Shown here: one piece after another, positions 62,567-64,000 of the stretch
How the letters are laid out: each line of letters begins with the position of its first letter
Position numbering within the stretch: position 1 is the first letter of the stretch
From: Chitinophaga tropicalis
GTDB lineage: Bacteria > Bacteroidota > Bacteroidia > Chitinophagales > Chitinophagaceae
NCBI RefSeq assembly: GCF_009758205.1
Contig: NZ_WRXN01000003.1
Location: forward strand, 124,001 to 188,000
Length of the DNA: 64,000 bases
Reading direction: 5' to 3'
Notes under the pieces: model-generated
Database searches by the model: none
The model's input: only the letters and a program-made list of their open reading frames with translations
What the model was told of the DNA's origin: nothing
Translations under genes and position numbers: made by a program

Positions 62567-64000
62567 TTATATCTGATTTAGAAAGCTACTTAATGACTCA
62601 CTGGTTTGCAGGCCTATTTTCTTTCTTATCCTGTATCGGCTGACTTCTACGCCACGTACGGAGATATTCAGTATCTGGGCCATCTCTTTATTAGAGAGAT
62701 TGAGTTTTATATAGGAGCAGACTTTCAGATCTGAATTTGTAAGCTGCGGATATTTCTTCCTGAGCTTATTCAGGAATCCGTCGTTCAATTCATCGAACCG
62801 GGCGGCGAACTGGTCCCAGTTTGCATTCAGTTTTTCTGTGTCCTTAATAAGGTCGGTAATGCTCTTAATATCATCATTGTCAGCCTCTGTTTTGAGACGG
62901 TCAACTTTTTCCTTTATTTTAATAATAGTATCTTCTTTTTCCATCAGATGCATGCTGGTATTTGCGAGCTCCTTTTTCTTGAGCAGCACTTCCTGGGCCA
63001 GCTTTTCATTCTGCATCCTGATAATTTCTTTTTCGTTCTTCTCTTTTTCCAGGTGGTGGATATATGCTTGTCTTTTCAGTTCTTCCTCATGTTTTTGCTG
63101 CAGTGAGGCAAGTTTTTTGCGGTGTTGCCTGTACAGGAAATAACTCAGTCCTGCAAAGATGCAGATGTATCCGGCAATTGCCCAGAAGCTTTTGTACCAG
63201 GGGGCGGCTATGGTAAAGCTGTAGGAAACAACGGCTGATTCATTCTGCTGATTATCTCTGGCTTTTACTTTGAACGTATATTTTCCGTCCGGCAGATTGG
63301 AGAAATCTTTTTCAGACCTGGTATCCCAGCCGGACCATTCATCCCTATAACCTTCCAGCTGGTAGCTGTATTCAATATTCTGCTGGAATTCGTACGCCGG
63401 CGAACTATATTCGATGTGGAGAGAGTTGTATCCACCAGGGAGATATGTCATTGCCGGACCTGTTCCGGGGATAGTTTGCAGGAAGCTTCCGGCCATAACA
63501 CTGTCTTTCTTACCTATTGCTTTCACCTGGCCCAGTAATACAGTGACAGCGGGTCTTCCTGAGGTATATTTTTTATAGTCAAGACGGATCACTCCCCTGA
63601 CGGAGCCGATAAAGATATTTTCCTTGTTGTATGGGTAAATATTATCGAAGCCAGGTAGTAATTCTTTATCCAGTTCCGGAAAATAGGTGACTGCGTAATT
63701 GTTAGTGGAACCGGCAGATGTGAAATGAACTACTCCCATGCCTTTTTCAGTGCAGAACCAGATGTCGCTGTCTTTATCTTCTGTGAGGTATCTCACTTTT
63801 AAGCCTTTAAAAACAGCGGAGAGAAACCCGGAAGGTATGAACCTGTTCGTGTTGTGGTCAAATTCATACAGGCCCTGTGTGGTGGCAAATATGACCTGGT
63901 TTCTTATTTTAAAGACAAAATTATTTATGGTTGATGGCAACCCGTGGTGGATGGTGTAAAGGTGGCAGTTGTAAGTTTTCTTGTCTTGTGCGAGGTTGAA
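62567..64000 (-). CDS. Two-component-propeller / LuxR regulator (5' end outside window)
   Basis: The minus-strand frame is open to the right edge; the start lies beyond 64000. From the right edge it reads the last propeller blades (YTIHHGLPSTINNFVF; VIFATTQGLYEFD; IWFCTEKGMGVVHF), then a Y_Y_Y domain (WDTRSEKDFSNLPDGKYTFK), one transmembrane helix (SFWAIAGYICIFAGLSYFLY), a long coiled coil, and a C-terminal LuxR-type HTH (LTNSDLKVCSYIKLNLSNKE ... GVEVSRYRIRKKIG). It is an HTCS-like single-chain sensor-regulator lacking a kinase domain, common near glycan-use genes in Bacteroidota. Confidence 0.88.
   Translation of the reverse strand, partial: FNLAQDKKTYNCHLYTIHHGLPSTINNFVFKIRNQVIFATTQGLYEFDHNTNRFIPSGFLSAVFKGLKVRYLTEDKDSDIWFCTEKGMGVVHFTSAGSTNNYAVTYFPELDKELLPGFDNIYPYNKENIFIGSVRGVIRLDYKKYTSGRPAVTVLLGQVKAIGKKDSVMAGSFLQTIPGTGPAMTYLPGGYNSLHIEYSSPAYEFQQNIEYSYQLEGYRDEWSGWDTRSEKDFSNLPDGKYTFKVKARDNQQNESAVVSYSFTIAAPWYKSFWAIAGYICIFAGLSYFLYRQHRKKLASLQQKHEEELKRQAYIHHLEKEKNEKEIIRMQNEKLAQEVLLKKKELANTSMHLMEKEDTIIKIKEKVDRLKTEADNDDIKSITDLIKDTEKLNANWDQFAARFDELNDGFLNKLRKKYPQLTNSDLKVCSYIKLNLSNKEMAQILNISVRGVEVSRYRIRKKIGLQTSESLSSFLNQI

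Noticed and set aside
1..64000. CRISPR arrays, rRNA genes and complete insertion sequences
   Set aside because: No regularly spaced direct repeats with unique spacers, no rRNA-like sequence and no intact transposase were seen by eye.

Overview
The window looks like a chromosomal segment of a Bacteroidota bacterium, most likely a Chitinophaga-like member of the Chitinophagaceae. The evidence is a SusC/SusD pair, a PorP/SprF protein next to a type IX secretion (T9SS) type B cargo, TAnnTTTG-type -7 promoter elements, DUF4157 proteins of an extracellular contractile injection system (eCIS), and many Bacteroidota-style lipoproteins. The genus is an inference from gene content; no rRNA is present.

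Layout. (1) 1-8.25 kb: the 3' end of an eCIS-type locus on the + strand. Two DUF4157 cargo-type proteins with different C-terminal effector-like domains (HNH nuclease-like and HExxH peptidase-like) are interleaved with a WD40 propeller protein, an orphan ParA ATPase and an AAA+ ATPase. (2) 8.3-21.4 kb: a tRNA-Lys(TTT) with its terminator, then an accessory, defence-like island. It holds an AIPR-family protein with a histone H1-like tail, decayed mobile-element fragments, an XRE-ImmA/IrrE regulator with a PIN-like partner under an inverted-repeat operator, three very small genes, and a leftward three-gene unit built around a 1495-residue nuclease-RecQ helicase fusion with a tail-anchored coiled-coil protein. 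(3) 21.7-24.9 kb: a compact terpenoid locus with a UbiA-type prenyltransferase/cyclase and two class I terpene synthase-like proteins. (4) 25-34.9 kb: secreted and surface proteins, including a metzincin-type protease, lipoproteins, and a T9SS unit of GH74-like glycosidase, PorP/SprF and OmpA/PD40. (5) 35.5-42.2 kb: a serine hydrolase, a P-loop kinase-like protein, AraC regulators and regulator fragments, an NAD-dependent epimerase and small enzymes. (6) 42.3-51.6 kb: a sugar-acid utilisation locus with SusC, SusD, an IlvD/Edd dehydratase, a divergent AraC regulator, an FGGY kinase and a truncated enolase-superfamily gene. (7) 51.6-57 kb: Crp, SDR, NTF2-like and HxlR genes, a HEAT-repeat pair and a toxin-antitoxin-like small pair. 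(8) 57.2-64 kb: a GH127/146-type beta-L-arabinofuranosidase, a CHRD lipoprotein, a NIPSNAP protein, and the 3' part of a propeller/LuxR regulator that runs off the right edge.

Best candidates for something undescribed are the nuclease-RecQ/coiled-coil-TM unit (16.0-21.4 kb), the ParA-containing eCIS cargo module (1-8.25 kb), the UbiA plus twin terpene synthase locus (21.7-24.9 kb), and the AIPR protein with a lysine-rich tail (8.7-10.8 kb). All functional statements come from reading motifs in the translated sequence. No database search was possible.
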